Source of the DNA: Hypericum androsaemum
Lineage: Eukaryota; Streptophyta; Magnoliopsida; Malpighiales; Hypericaceae
Direction of reading: 5' to 3'
Length of the DNA stretch: 64,000 nucleotides
Assembly: GCA_963995505.1 (NCBI GenBank)
Contig: OZ023180.1
Location: 13,654,689-13,718,688 of the forward strand
This document shows, piece by piece, positions 35,438 through 47,771 of this stretch (position 1 is its first letter; every line of letters begins with the position of its first letter). The notes beneath the pieces are model-generated. The model made no database searches. It was given only the letters and a program-made list of their open reading frames with translations, and had not been told where the DNA came from. A program made the translations under genes and the position numbers.

Positions 35438-38400
35438 ATGTTCTTGTTTTTGTGTGTTCGGTATTTTTCCCTTATCATGTTTTTGATACCTGTTTTTAAT
35501 GTAATATTTTATGTAATTTTGTTAATCATATTTTCATTGCTCGCATTTAATATAAATATTTCTTTCATTATGAAGAGTATGGAATTGGCACGAGTTAGCT
35601 TATCTACTCGAGAAAGAGATCTGTGTTTAGCAGATAGTGCCACAACGCACATCATACTTAAGGATGATAAATATTTCCTTCATTTACAAATGCAAGAGGC
35701 AAATGTTAGTACTATATCAGGTACTACGAATTTAATTGAAGGCTCCGGAAGAGCTAATTTATTATTACCTGGAGGTACAAATTTTTGCATAAATAATGCA
35801 TTATATTCTCCTAAGTCTCAAAGAAACTTATTAAGTTTCAAAGATATACGCCAAAATGGGTATCATGTTGAGACAACAAATGAAGGAAACAAAGAATATT
35901 TGTATATTACAAATAATATTTCGGGTAAAAAGTGTGTGTTGGAAAAGCTACCCGCTTATTCATGTGGCTTATATTATACGTATATTAGTGCAATTGAGGC
36001 ACATGCAACAGTAAACCAGAAGTTTACTGATTTTGCAATTTGGCATGACCGGTTGGGCCATCCCGGGTCAATAATGATGCGAAGAGTTATTAACAATTCA
36101 TGTGGACATTCTTTAAGGAACCAGAAGATTTTCCAATCCAATGAATTGTCATGCTCTGCATGCTCTCAAGGCAAATTAATAACCAGGCCATCACCAGCTA
36201 AAATTGGGGCTGAATCCCTCGGATTTTTGGAACGTATACATGGTGATATATGTGGACCTATTCATCCACCATGTGGACCATTTAGATACTTTATGGTATT
36301 AATTGATGCATCAACTAGATGGTCATATGTATCTTTATTATCAACTCGCAACCTGGCGTTTGCGAGATTACTAGCTCAGTTAATTCGATTACGAGCTCAT
36401 TTTCCAGATAATCCCATTAAGACCATTCGTCTTGATAATGCTGGTGAATTCACTTCCCAAACATTCAATGATTATTGTATGGCCATTGGTATAAACGTTG
36501 AACATCCTGTAGCTCATGTTCACACTCAAAATGGTCTTGCCGAATCATTTATTAAACGGATTCAATTAATTGCAAGGCCATTACTAATGAGAGCGAAACT
36601 CCCTATTTCTGCTTGGGGACATGCTGTTTTACACGCAGCAATGTTAATTCGCATCAGGCCAACAAGTTATCATGAATTCTCCCCATTACAATTGGTTCAT
36701 GGTCAGGAACCAAATATTTCCCATCTAAGAATTTTTGGATGTGCAGTTTATATTCCAATTGCTCCACCACAACGCACTAAAATGGGACCTCAAAGAAGGT
36801 TGGGAATATATGTTGGGTTTGAATCTCCATCGATAATAAAGTACATTGAGCCACGTACTGGAGATATATTTACGGCACGTTTTGCCGATTGTCATTTCGA
36901 TGAATCAATATTTCCAACATTAGGGGGAGAAACTAAGCAGCCTGAAAAAGATATTAGCTGGAATGAATTATCATTGTGTTATTTAGATCCTCGCACAAAG
37001 CAAAGTGAACTTGAAGTTCAAAAGATAATTCATCTGCAGAATTTAGCTAATCAGTTGCCAGACGCTTTTGCTGACCCAAAGAGAGTGACTAAGTCACATA
37101 TTCCGGCTGCTAATGCTCCTTTTAGAATTGATGTCCCTGAAGGATGATCAATTATTGCTAGTGAAAATAAGGCACAAATTAAACGTGGTAGACCTATTGG
37201 TTCCAAAGATAAAAATCCTCGTAAAAGAAAAGGAGCAAAATATCAAGATGGTCAAACCGAGGATATCTTGACTCCTGAAGAGTCCCCAGTCAATATTAAT
37301 ATCAAGGAAGGGCAGACTCTAGATGAGTCGCTTCCAATGGAAGATCAGGTACCTGAACATTATGATAATCATGAGATCTCAATAAATTATGTTATGACTG
37401 GAGAAAAATGGAACCGAAATGAAGTTATCGTCGACGATATTTTTGCCTACCATGTAGCGCTAAATATTATGGAAGATGAAGAGGATCTAGAGCCAAAATC
37501 TATCAAGGAATGCATGCATAGAAAAGATTGGCCAAATTGGAAAGACGCAATGAAATCTGAATTAGATTCACTTGCGAAACGTGAAGTTTTCGGACCTGTA
37601 GTCCGCACACCCAGAGGGGTGAAACCTGTAGGATACAAATGGGTATTTGTGCGTAAACGAAATGAAAAAAATGAAGTCGTGAGATATAAAGCACGACTTG
37701 TCGCACAAGGTTTTTCTCAAAGACCTGGTATTGATTATGAGGAGACATATTCTCCTGTGGTGGATGCAACCACGTTTCGATATTTGATAAGTCTGGCAGT
37801 ACATGAAAAGTTGAATATGCACCTTATGGATATTGTTACAGCCTATTTATATGGTTCACTGGATAGTGACATTTATATGAGAATCCCAGAAGGATTCAAC
37901 GTACCAGAAGTACGTGATTCTAGTCAAAAGGGACTATACTCGATCAAATTATGTCGATCTTTATATAGATTGAAACAATCAGGGCGTATGTGGTATAACC
38001 GTCTTAGTGACTACTTATTAAAGGAAGGTTATAAGAATGATCCAATCTGCCCATGTGTTTTTATAAGGAGATCTGAACTTGAGTTCGTTATTATTGCTGT
38101 TTATGTTGATGATCTCAATATCATTGGAACTCCTGAAGAGCTCCAAAAGGCAGTTGATTGTTTAAAGAACGAATTTGAAATGAAAGATTTGGGAAAGACC
38201 AAATTATGTCTCGGATTGCAAATTGAACATTGAGAAGGAATTTTTATGCATCAATCTTCCTATATAGCAAAGGTGCTAAAGCGTTTCAATATGGATAAAG
38301 CGCATCCGTTGAACATTCCAATGGTTGTAAGGTCACTTGATGTGAAAAAGGACCCTTTTAGACCTCGAGAAAATGGTGAAGAATTACTTGGTCCTGAAGT

Positions 38401-39100
38401 ACCATATCTTAGTGCAATAGGTGCGCTAATGTATCTCGCTAGTCATACACGACCTGATATATCATTTTCTGTTAATTTACTAGCAAGATACAGTTCTTCA
38501 CCTACAAGAAGACATTGGACTGGAGTAAAACAAATATTGCGTTACCTTCGAGGTACAATGGATATGGGTTTGTATTACCCTAGTATCTCAGAGGCAGAAG
38601 TAATTGGATATGCAGATGCAGGATATTTATCTGATCCTCACAATGGTCGATCGCAAACTGGATACTTATTTACATACGGAGGTACTGCCATTTCATGGCG
38701 CTCCATGAAACAAACTATAGCAGCCACCTCATCTAATCATTCTGAGATTTTGGCTATTCATGAAGCAAGTCGAGAATGTGTTTGGTTGAGATCTATTGTC
38801 AAACACATTCGAGAATCTTGTGGATTACCTTTTCAAAAGGGAATACCTACGACTTTATATGAGGATAATGCTGCATGCATCGCACAATTAAAAGAAGGAT
38901 ATATTAAAGGTGATCGGACAAAACATATATCACCAAAGTTCTTTTTCACACATGATCTTCAAAAGGATGGAGAGATAAGCGTTCAACAAATTCGTTCAAG
39001 TGACAATTTGGCAGATTTGTTCACGAAATCCCTGACCACTGCAGTTTTTGAGAAGCATGTTCGTAATATTGGTCTGAAACGACTCAGAGATCTCAAATGA
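35438..39100 (+). pseudogene. Copia pol polyprotein with two in-frame stops
   Basis: One continuous frame runs from protease to RNase H. Protease: LADSATTHIIL. Pre-integrase zinc region: WHDRLGHPGSIMMRR...CSACSQGK. Integrase: HGDICGPI, RLDNAGEFTSQ, HTQNGLAESFIKR. Reverse transcriptase: YKWVFVRKRN, ARLVAQGFSQRPGIDYEET, YVDDLNIIG. RNase H: EVIGYADAGYLSD, ATSSNHSEILAIHEA, TKHISPKFFF, DLFTKSLTT. TGA stops at 37145-37147 (between integrase and reverse transcriptase) and 38231-38233 (after GLQIEH) split it without changing frame. The catalytic residues I can see are retained. Confidence 0.92.
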
Positions 39101-39308
39101 TGTAGACATGAGGGGGAGATATCATTTTACACTGTACTCTTTTTCCTTAACCACGGTTTTGTCCCAATGGGTTTTCTGGGTAAGGTTTTAATGAGGCAGT
39201 AATTTTATGATGATGTACTCTTTTTCCTTTGATTAGGATTTTTCCCATAGGGTTTTTCCTAATAAGGTTTTAATGAGGCTCATTATTCAAATGGCATCCA
39301 AGGGGGAG

Positions 39309-39568
39309 TATTATGTATAATATGGATGCCATGTTTCTTCCATGTTCTCCCATGTTCCTCCATGTTCTCCTCCACCTCACCTCCATGTTCTACTCCATGT
39401 TTTCCTCCACTTTACATTGGTGTGGGTTATTGTTTAATTGATGTAATTGCCTATAAATAGCATTGTATTGTACACACATTCTACACCCATTAATGAGAAC
39501 TTCATTCTCTACTCTCTTCCTTATTATTCTCTATATTCATATGCTTAGATTATAGATAATTCATAACA
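39309..39568 (+). repeat. 3' LTR of the young Copia element (260 bp)
   Basis: Identical to the 5' LTR except for one additional 10-bp unit near its start. Confidence 0.88.
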
Positions 39569-39762
39569 GAAACATGAATTATTCGGGTCTTTCGATTTTT
39601 CATTTGGTCTGCAAAGATACAAGCTTCCCTTTCTTCTTTTTTGTTGGTTTTGGGTTTAATGGGATTGCAGAGTTTTTAACTTTTTCTGGGTTTTGGTATT
39701 GTTTTCAAAAGTGAAGGTGAAATGGGTTAGGAAGGTGGAGGAGAGAGGGGAATTTTTCAAAA

Positions 39763-40694
39763 GGGGGTTAATTTTTTTGACAATTCCCTGAATAGGGTTG
39801 TCAGGGATGTATTTCTTGTCTGGGGTTGAACCAGAAACTGCTCCCGTGGAAGCATTTATTGGTTACCCAAAACTGCTCAAAAACCGCTCCCGCCGGGCCG
39901 TTATTTTTTAAACCAGAAACCGCTCCTGCGGGAGCATTCCGCAGGAGCGTTTTGTTTTATACCACAATAGTAATTTTTTTACCAAAAATACTACCAATTT
40001 AATTCCAATCGTCCCATTTAAACCAGACCCTGGATTATACACGTAAACTTGCAATAAATCTCTTAAATTTTTGTCGTAATAAATCTCAGATTCTATTATT
40101 TTTTTAACTTTTACCTGTATAATATATATGGTAGTATAAGTTATTGGGCAATTAACATCTGTAATAACGAGTCCACCTTGGCAAAACATCCACAATATAC
40201 GATAGAAATTTTTAATTTATTTTGTTAATTATCTGAAAATTAAAAAATTAAAATTGAAGTGAACCGATGGCTAAAAAAACAATAAAGCAACACAAAGTGA
40301 ACGAAAACTTATTAAAAAAATGCTACCACAAACCGCTCCCCCGGGAGTATTTTGTTTTTAACCAAAAACCGCTCCCGGGGGAGCGGTTTCTTTTTAACCA
40401 AAAACTGCTTCCGAGGGAGCGGTTTGAACTGATGTCCAAAATTATTTTTATGCTTATCTGATATTACAATCTAGGCCTCTCTTTCTTGATTAGGAATTTT
40501 ATTCAATTAACGTTGGATAGATTATTGAAATGTCATATGGCTTATTATAGGTTGTTAATTTAGGGACCAGATTTGGTCGTTTTCATATGATAGATGTATA
40601 AAATATTAGTTATTTTGGTTGATGATAATTTTTGCCGACTCATTACATTTCAAAAGATAAGAATATAAAACGTCACTTGTTACGTTTTAACAAT

Positions 40695-40731
<37 letters not shown>

Positions 40732-41469
40732 ATAAAATGGGAGTCGTCGAAATGGACTACCGCCGGGAAAAAGAGAAAGCAATAAATATATTCAAACCGC
40801 TCCCTCGGGAGCAGTTTTTGGTTAAAAAGAAACCGCTCCCCCGGGAGCGGTTTTTGGTTAAAAACAAAATGCTCCCGGGGGAGTGGTTTGTGGTAGCATT
40901 TTTTTAATAAGTTTTTGTTCACTTTGTGTTGCTTTATTATTTTTTTAGCCATCGGTTCACTTCAATTTTAATTTTCTAGTTTTTAGATAATTAACAAAAT
41001 AAATTAAAAGTTTCTATCGTATATTGTGGATGTTTTGCCAATGTGGACTCGTTATTACAGATGTTAATTGCCCAATAACTTATACTACCATATATATTAT
41101 ACAGGTAAAAGTTAAAAAAATAATGGAATCTGAGATTTATTACGAAAAAAATTTAAGAGATTTATTGCAAGCTTACGTGTATAATCCGGGGTCTGGTTTA
41201 AATGGGATGATTGGAATTAAATTGGTGGTATTTTTGGTTAAAAAATTTGCTATTGTGGTATAAAACAAAACGCTCATGCGGGAGCATTTTGTGGTATAAA
41301 ACAAAACGCTCCCGCGGGAGCAGTTTCTAGTTTAAAAAATAACGGCCCGGCGGGAGCAGTTTTGGGTAACCAATAAACGCTCCCACGGGAGCGATTTCCA
41401 GCTCAACCCCAGACAAAGAATACATCCCCTGACAACCCCATTCAGGGATTTGTCGGAGAAATTGACCCC
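39763..41469. mobile_element. Foldback element with GC-rich palindrome clusters, 1.7 kb
   Basis: Two inverted arms of about 670 bp (39763-40428 and 40791-41469) flank a 362-bp spacer that contains a TTA microsatellite. The arms are close enough in sequence that both strands show almost the same conceptual peptides, for example MWMFCQ.GLVITDVNCPITY. Clusters of short palindromes of the type CCGCTCCCGGGGGAGCGG lie at both ends of each arm. Flanks TTTTCAAAA and TTTTGGAAA agree at 7 of 9 positions, as an old 9-bp duplication would. No coding capacity. Nested in the larger MULE. Confidence 0.75.
40697..40728. repeat. (TTA)n microsatellite in the foldback spacer
   Basis: About ten TTA/ATT units in the loop of the foldback element. 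Confidence 0.9.
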
Positions 41470-41757
41470 TTTTGGAAATTAACCCGAGGAGAGATGGAGG
41501 TGCAGGTGGGGAGAGAGAAAGGAAAGGGGGAGAGAGAAAGGAAAGGGGGAGAGAGAGAGAGAGTTTTTTTTGTCTTTTTAAGTGGGGGCATTTGTGTCAT
41601 TTCATGTTAGCTTTCGCCGGAGAAAAACTCCGATTCCGGCATCAGGGGTCCCGTGGTATAATTTTTCCAAATTATGAGAGTTTCTTAATCGATTACCGGA
41701 ATACAGAGGGCGAGCGTGAAATATACCAAATACCAGGGGTCTTAGAATAATTTATCC

Positions 41758-41766
41758 TAAAATTTA
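41758..41766. repeat. Right 9-bp target-site duplication of the 9.2-kb MULE
   Basis: TAAAATTTA, identical to 32592-32600. Confidence 0.85.
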
Positions 41767-42467
41767 TTTAGACGGGTTGCTTGAACCCTGTAGTTCTAGA
41801 TGATATTAGATTTTGTTGCCCTCCCAAATAAAGTTTTGCCATTTTTACGAGGGATAATAATTAACCCACCGAACCCCTAAAAAACGAGATAGGATCAGTT
41901 ACTATTCTATTAAGCTTACGTTTATAATGCCCTCTAAATTCTAACTAATCTACTACTGCCAATATTTCCTATTACCACTTAAGTCCCTAGTTCTTTAAAT
42001 TCATATACATTAATTGTTGAGGTTAAAAATATACCAAAATTAACTGAAGTGGGTGGGACTGTGGGAGTCGACAATCTGAATTCACTAATATGTAAATGGA
42101 ACCGACCAATTTTCCAATACGCGTGTTTGTAAACGCGAAGAACATATTGAAGCCGCGTTTTGAGCGTATGGTGTTGATCTTCTGTTACGCTCAATGTCCC
42201 CGAATTGCATAAATATTCGAATACTAGATAATATACATTAAAAAATATATATGCACGCTTAAAAACTCAAAAATTACATGCTGGAAAGTTCCGCAGCTGA
42301 GTCCGTCCGTCATTCTGACCCAAAAAAATGTTTGAGAAAGAAATGAGAGGGGAGATAGATCGAGAGCAGAAGAATTTTTTTAGAAACTAATTTAAGATGA
42401 ATTATAAATTTCAAAATTTATAAACAAACTTTTTAGTTACACCTGCAATTAGGTAATCACAATATTA
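41767..42467. other. Short intergenic stretch between two element insertions; no gene seen
   Basis: AT-rich and without recognisable features. It is bounded by the MULE duplication and a Copia LTR. Confidence 0.5.
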
Positions 42468-43326
42468 TGTTGGAATTAATGAAAATTCAATGCAAAAGCT
42501 TAAGGTGAAAAGTTCAAAGTGGGAGTCCAAAGTGGGAGGCCCAAGATGGGAATGAGAAAGAGCATTACCACATCGGAAAATACAACAAAAATTTCCAAGT
42601 ATATAAGGAGATGGCTCCTTGTTAGGTAGGAACTAAATTGACCACCTGAAAAGGCAACCCGGACATGCTACGAGGATGTTGTAGCACCATCCGAGCACGC
42701 GCATTGGAAGCATGTCGCAATGGGAGCTTTGAGGCGCACTTTGCACTACGCACGTGCGAGGAGCTGGAGGAGCTTTGAAGTTTTGCCGAAATCCGAAGAT
42801 CATTCGTACACCTTTGGGGACCTGTGCAGGGACACGAGGAGGTGCGAAAGACTGGGCAATTCCGAAAGATTCCAGAATACTCAGACGCGAAGAGGTGCGA
42901 AGGGACGGCCTATCCAGAGAACCCACCGAAGGGACACGAGCAGAATGCCTACCCAAAAGGGTGCGACTGACTAGCAGTCTACCTGCTAGCCAAAGAGACT
43001 CGAAGAACAGTGTGTCTGATGTGTCTCCTCGGATGTGCAGGCTGCCACACTCGTGCCCCCTCGGACTGCCTGCCTCCCTCCCATCCAGTGCTTATAAATA
43101 GACTTCTCCCCCTCATTTAGAACTCACCCCACTACAACTTGCATACGCATTTATTAGCAATTGTAGGATCTCTCTCTCTCTCTCTCTCTCTCTCACAAAA
43201 AAGTTTCGAGTATCCAAAGGTTCACTGAGGCTTCAGAGTCATTGTGCTACGATCTTGAAGTGCGAAGTTGTTGTATCTTGGAAACTTTTTTCATAGTCCG
43301 TAAGCACTGAATATGGATAAACAATA
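42468..43326 (+). repeat. 5' LTR of the third Copia element (859 bp)
   Basis: It starts TGTTGGAATTAATG and matches 47772-48716 with numerous substitutions. Compared with the right LTR it lacks about 75 bp near its 3' end (after GCACTGAATA). CTTATAAATAGAC near 43090 is a TATA box and a CT microsatellite follows near 43168-43193. Confidence 0.82.
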
Positions 43327-43355
43327 ATCGTAAGACAAGATATTGTGTACTTGAA

Positions 43356-44508
43356 TATGGCATCATCAAGCACTGCTTAAGCACCAGTACCGACTGTCCC
43401 AAGAACTGTCCACACTGAAAGGTCGGCAAAGTTTAATGGCACCGAGTTCAAGAGGTGGCAACAAAAGATGTTATTCTACCTGACAACGCTCAACCTGGTC
43501 CGATTCTTGAAGGAAGAGGCTCTGAATGTGGTAGAAAATGAGGCTGATCAATAGAAGATCAATGCCCTGGATCTATGAAACCATAGCGACTTTCTATGTC
43601 ATAACTACATCCTGAATGGGTTGGACGACACACTCTACAATGTCTATGAGGTAATCACGACTGCAAAAGAATTATGGAATTTCCTGGAGAAGAATTACAA
43701 AATAGAGGATGCCGGGTTGAAGAAATTCATCGTTGGAAGATTCCTTGACTTCAAGATGGTAGACTTCAAGATGGTCATCGACCAAGTGCAAGAGTTACAA
43801 CTAATTCTATATAAGATTCACACCGAAGGAATACAACTGAGTGAGTCCTTCCAAGTGACAAAAATGATTGAAAAACTATCACCCATATCGAAGAATTTCA
43901 AGAACTACCTCAAGCATAAGAGAAAGGACATGGGTCTTGAAGACCTGATTGTGAGACTAAGGATTGAGGAAGACAACCAAAAGTTCAAAGCAAAGAACAA
44001 CAAGACCAACTCTGAAGCCACGATACACCTTGCTGAAGGAGGTAATGGCAAGAAGAGGAAGAAGTCTGGCAACAAGCAGGAGAAGCAAGAGCCAAAGCAA
44101 AAAAGGGCAAAGAAGATCAAGGGCAACTACTTCGACTGCGACAAGCCCGGTCATATGGTAAATAATTGTCGTCTACCAAAGAAGGACAATCGTGAGAAGG
44201 CTAATCTAGCTGAGGACCTATCTGAGTTACATCAATCTGTCGTGGTGTTTGAAGCCAATTTGGTGGATAACCCAAGAGAGTGGTTCATCGACACAGGGGC
44301 AACCCACCACATCTGCTCAGACAAGAAGATGTTCTCGATCTATATCCGGATCACCGGACGAAAGCTATTTATGGGTAACTCCACAACTTCTAAGGTAGTC
44401 AGATTAGGTAAGGTGGTCGTGAAGCTGACCTCGGGCAAAGAGCTAACCTTCAAGGATGTACTGCATCTCCCGGACATCCGCAAGAATCTGGTATCCGGAT
44501 GCTGTTAA
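43356..44508 (+). pseudogene. Copia gag-protease, interrupted by stops
   Basis: The frame begins MASSSTA, meets a stop at codon 8, then continues PVPTVPRTVHTERSAKFNGT with further stops before the long open stretch from 43621. The zinc knuckle reads [11 protein letters not shown], with its first Cys context altered (YFDCDKPGH). The protease motif [14 protein letters not shown] is intact. A tandem DFKMV duplication is visible near 43750. Confidence 0.85.
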
Positions 44509-47228
44509 GCAAAGCTGGGCTGAAGCTAGTTTTTGAGGCTGATAAGTTTATAATGATCAAAGCTGGTACATTTGTAGGAAAGGGTTACCTAGATAGGGAA
44601 CTCTTTAAGTTGAACATAATAACTGTACAACGTGTCTTTGAGGGCCAGAATAAAGTTGTTAGTTCTTCTTACTTGGCTGAGTGTTCTAACTTATGGCATG
44701 ATAGATTAAGACACGTAAATTTAAGCTCATTAAGAAAGTTGGTAAGTTTAAATTTATTGCCTAAACTGGAGTTTAACCCAAACGATAAAGCGAAGTATGT
44801 ATTGAGGCAAAAATGGCCAAAGCACCTTTCCATTCAGTGAAAAAAAGTACAATACATTTAGAGTTAATTCATACCGACGTATGCGATATGAAACACGTGC
44901 AAACTAGAGGTAGAAAAAAATATTTCATCATATTTATCGATGATTGCACAAGATACTGCTATGTATATCTCTTAAAAGGAAAGGACGAAGCCTTTAAGAG
45001 TTATAAGAATGAGGTTAAAAATTAACTTAGCAGTAAAATTAAAATGATTCGAAGTGATAGAGGGGGAGAATATGTAGTTCCGTTTGAGGAATTATGTCAA
45101 TCAAATGGCATTATTCATCAGACAACTGCTCCATACTCACCTCAATCAAATGGCGTAGCTAAACATAAGAATCGAACTCTCAAGGAGATGATGAATGCTA
45201 TGTTGATTAGCTCGGGCTTACCCCAGAATATGTGGGGAAAAATTATGCTCTCAGCTAACCATATTCTAAATAAATTGACACACAAGAAAAAGGACAAAAT
45301 TCTATATGAACTATGGAAAGGGAGAAAGCCTTCCTATGGTTACCTTAAAGTGTGGGGGTGCCTAGCTAAGGTAGAAATACCTTCGCCTAAAAGGGTGAGA
45401 ATAGGATACAAGACCATTGACTGCATCTTTATCAGATATGCCTACAACAATAGCGCATACCAATTTCTAGTGCACAAGTCTGAAATCTCTGAAATCAACG
45501 AGGGAATGGTCATGGAATCAAGGAATGCAACATTCTTTGAGAATATCTTTTCAAACAAGGAGAGGAAAGACCCAAGCTCTAATAAAAGAGCTCATAAAGT
45601 TACTCAAGGTTCTTATCAAGTTGTTGAAGAACCTAGACGCAATAAAAGGGCAAGAATGGACAAGTCGTTTGGTCCAGATTTTCTAACATACATGTTAGAA
45701 AATGAACCCAGGATAATCTAAGAGGCATTATCTAGTCCTGATACTCCTCTCTGGAAAGAAGCTATCAATAGTGAGATAGACTCCATCATGTAAAACCACA
45801 CATGAGAAATCGTAGATCTCCCACCAGGTTGCAAGTAGATCCTTAAAAGGAAATACAAATGATGGATCAATCGACAAGTACAAAGCTCGGTTGGTAGCTA
45901 AAGGATTCAAACAGAAGAAAAGATATGATTACTTTGACATGTATTCGCCGGTCACAAGAATTACATCTATTAGAGTATTCATAGCCATTGCAGCACTCTA
46001 TAACCTCGAGATACATCAGATGGATGTAAAAATAATTTTTTTAAATAGAGAACTAGAAGAGGAGATATATATGGAATAAATTGAAGGGTTTGTTGCCCTC
46101 GGACAAGAGCATAAAGTATGTAAACTAGTCAAGTTATTGTACGGGTTGAAACAGGTGCCGAAATAATGGCATGAGAAATTTGACAGAATGATGATGTCAA
46201 ATGGCTTTAAGATCAATGAGTGTGATACATGTATTTACATTAAAGGCACACCTCATGCTTACGTGATTGTATGTCTGTACGCAGACGACATACTAATTAT
46301 GGAAAGCAGTAATGGTCTTATCGTGAAAACTAAGAACATGTTAAATAATAACTTTGACATGAAAGATATGGGTCTAGCTGATGTCATACTAGGGATAAAA
46401 ATCTCTAGGACGACTAAAGGAATTGTCTTGTCACAATCTAATTACGTAGAGAATGTACTCAATAAATTTAAAATTTTTGACAAACCTCTGGCTAAGACTT
46501 CGGTAGACCTGAGTCTACACTTAGCTAAAAATAGAGGGGACTCAGTATCTCAACTGAAATATGCAAGGATCATTGGGAGCCTGATGTACTTGACTAATTG
46601 TACACTCCCTGATATTGCATATTCAGTTAGTAAGCTTAGTAGATTCACAAGCAATCTAGGAACGGATCACTGACTAGCTCTAGAAAGGGTTCTAAAGTAT
46701 CTAAAATATACTTTGAATCATGACATACTTAATATTAGATATCTAGCTGTATTGGAAGGATACAGTGATGCGAATTAGATATTGGACACTAAAGACTTCA
46801 AATCTACTAATGGTTGCGTGTTCACCACAGATGGAGGAGCTGTGTCCTGGAAATCTACTTTAAAAATGTGCATAGCTCGATCCACCATGGAGTCAGAGTT
46901 TATATCACTAGATAAAGCTGGGGAAGAAGCTGAATGGCTCAAAAACTTCCTAGAAGACATTTCTTGTTGGAACAAGTCTGTGCCTCCTTTATTGATACAT
47001 TGTGATAGCATGCCAGCAATCGGGAGAGCACAAAGTACTATGTATAATGGTAAGTCTCGACATATCCGTATTAGACATAACACTATTAGACAATTGATCT
47101 CTGGTGGTATAATTACCATTAATTATGTGAAGTCCAAGGATAACATATCTGATCTTTTGATGAAAGGCATCAATAGAGATCAAATGTATAATGCAGTAAG
47201 GGGAATGGAGTTAAAACCCACACATTAA
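44499..47228 (+). pseudogene. Copia integrase, reverse transcriptase and RNase H remnants
   Basis: Segments in order: LWHDRLRHVNLSSLRKL (pre-integrase), LIHTDVCDM and MIRSDRGGEYVVPFEELCQS (integrase core), SPQSNGVAKHKNRTLKEMM (Glu of the catalytic triad changed to Lys in V[A]KHKNR), ARLVAKGFKQKKRYDYFDMY and VCLYADDILIM (reverse transcriptase), and [20 protein letters not shown] (RNase H). At least five frame breaks or stops separate them, for example after EEEIYME and in the usual PKQWHEKFD region. Not functional. Confidence 0.88.
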
Positions 47229-47771
47229 AAATGTTCATAGCGGTAACTCAACCATGATGACTGGAGATCCCACAAACTTGGTTCAATGAGACAACTAAGT
47301 TATGGATGGTTAAGATGATTACTTGGAACCCATCCCATTCTCAGAAGCTGCCCAAGTACGAACCTGCAGAGGTGTGGTAAGGTTAAGCGTCTATGCTTTC
47401 AATGATTCATATACCAGATAAGGGTGAAGTATGGCAGGATACTCTTGATAGGAGATCACCTATATAAGTGTGAAGTGAGGCCGCTTCAAATAAAAAAATA
47501 CTTATGAATCTAAGATATGGTCCATGGCCGAAACAGACAAAATGTGAGAACCAAAGGATATTAGAAATATCATTGTGTAAATGTTATTGTCTTGGTTTAC
47601 ATAAAAGCTGACCAGTTTAAGACATCGCATTCACTAAGCAGCAAGTAAATCTGATAATATCTTACTAAAGAAGGTTCAAAGCCGTAAGCTACCTATCTCA
47701 ATGCAATGATAACTCGTCGGAACTTTTCTTAAAAGTGTTAGCATGCATTAATCATCATTTGTGTGGAGGAT

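Larger units (their letters stand above)
33540..39568 (+). mobile_element. Young Ty1/copia retrotransposon, 6.0 kb
   Basis: It has short, nearly identical LTRs, a GAAAC target duplication, a polypurine tract (AAGGGGGAG) touching the 3' LTR, and gag, protease, integrase, reverse transcriptase and RNase H in Copia order. The LTR ends TA...CA rather than TG...CA. The coding region carries a gag frameshift and two in-frame stops despite the young LTRs. It is inserted inside a MULE, so the MULE is older. Confidence 0.92.
32601..41757. mobile_element. Large MULE with nested insertions, 9157 bp
   Basis: Its ends are inverted repeats of about 170-190 bp: GGGTAAATTATTCTAAGG at the left and its near reverse complement at the right (CTTAGAATAATTTATCC). 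Matching internal stretches include TTAATCGATTACC near 41690 against GGTAATCGATTAAG near 32660. A perfect 9-bp duplication flanks it. Removing the nested Copia element and its duplication leaves about 3.1 kb, of which 1.7 kb is a second foldback element. No transposase is visible. It lies in the 5' flank of riboflavin synthase. Confidence 0.85.

Noticed and set aside
40328..40425. CRISPR-like array of short palindromes
   Set aside because: A plant nuclear context, irregular spacing, no unique spacers and a transposon setting; they are element-internal palindromes.
39908..41263. Two near-identical conserved ORFs on opposite strands (39908-40195 and 41024-41263)
   Set aside because: They look conserved only because they lie in the two inverted arms of the same foldback element.
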